This document shows, in pieces, positions 22,795 to 22,842 of a stretch of 22,842 nt of DNA (position 1 is its first letter; every line of letters starts with the position of its first letter). Source of the DNA: JBBAEA01 sp041656175 (GTDB lineage: Bacteria; Myxococcota_A; Bradymonadia; UBA4248); contig JBBAEA010000048.1 of assembly GCA_041656175.1 (NCBI GenBank), positions 1 to 22,842 of the forward strand. Reading direction: 5' to 3'. The notes beneath the pieces were generated by a model that did not search any database, was not told the origin of the DNA, and saw only the letters and a program-made list of their open reading frames with translations. Both the position numbers and the translations under genes were made by a program.

Positions 22795-22842
22795 ACCCCC
22801 CTCCCCTTCAATCGCGACATGGATGTCAGCGATTGGTCGCGG

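Larger units (their letters stand above)
22516..22842. other. 327-bp non-coding stretch of palindromes at the window edge
   Basis: No gene is supported. The stretch contains a GGGGGGC-ttc-GCCGCCCC hairpin (about 22544-22561), family C copy 2, a perfect 24-bp hairpin (22744-22794) and a smaller hairpin AATCGCGACA-tgga-TGTC-a-GCGATT (22810-22834). Confidence 0.7.

Noticed and set aside
22605..22820. 71-codon frame on -
   Set aside because: It is composed of family C and the 24-bp hairpin, with no ribosome binding site and no homology signal.
1..22842. tRNA, rRNA, riboswitch, integrase or transposase genes
   Set aside because: No CCA-ended cloverleaf pattern, rRNA segment, known riboswitch core or recombinase motif was recognised by eye; the structured intergenic elements do not fit these classes. 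A covariance-model scan would be decisive.

Overview
The window looks like chromosomal DNA of a Gram-negative bacterium of the Myxococcota / former Deltaproteobacteria type, perhaps Bradymonadales-like. Three things point there: FHA-domain proteins and eukaryotic-type Ser/Thr kinases and pseudokinases, a GYF plus AgmX/PglI-type C-terminal tail, and a large lipoprotein of DUF4215 Cys-rich repeats around a fibro-slime domain. The assignment rests on family knowledge, not on a marker gene. No rRNA, tRNA, CRISPR array, transposase or phage structural gene was found.

Layout, left to right. (1) 1-1320: repeats, then murG (peptidoglycan lipid II synthesis). (2) 1749-8072, all on +: an FHA protein fused to a CpaF/VirB11-like ATPase whose catalytic residues are degenerate; a double-FHA, single-TM, TPR-like protein; a small lipoprotein; and a pseudokinase-GYF-TM-AgmX-tail protein. 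A strong terminator at 5375-5409 splits this block into two transcription units. I read it as an envelope-associated phosphothreonine-signalling or scaffold module in which the recognisable enzymes are inactive by motif. (3) 8253-11729, +: pyrimidine-nucleoside phosphorylase and a NupC-family nucleoside transporter, a nucleoside uptake and salvage pair. (4) 12392-14392, +: a signal-less, multidomain predicted peptidoglycan hydrolase (SH3-like, lysozyme/chitosanase-like, M15 peptidase), ending in a clear terminator. (5) 14714-17207, -: a tandem pseudokinase-kinase followed 25 bp later by a HAD-type nucleotidase. (6) 17680-21030, -: the 1116-residue surface lipoprotein. (7) 21168-22515, -: folB overlapping holB.

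The intergenic DNA is unusually rich in palindromes. At least three dispersed families can be told apart by eye. Family A has TTTTCTTTGCCATTTTG-type terminal arms (17-138, 5499-5621). Family B is a pair of GC-rich hairpins (142-214, 9566-9635, 14682-14710, a tandem array at 17327-17642). Family C has constant ends and an unrelated palindromic core in each copy (11806-11935, 22558-22689). Further long hairpins lie at 1542-1620 and 22744-22794. Compensatory changes in A and B suggest the folded form matters.

The most unusual content is the concentration of degenerate signalling enzymes (dead-looking CpaF ATPase, two pseudokinase domains) next to phosphopeptide readers, the signal-less cell-wall hydrolase, and the family C hairpin cassettes.
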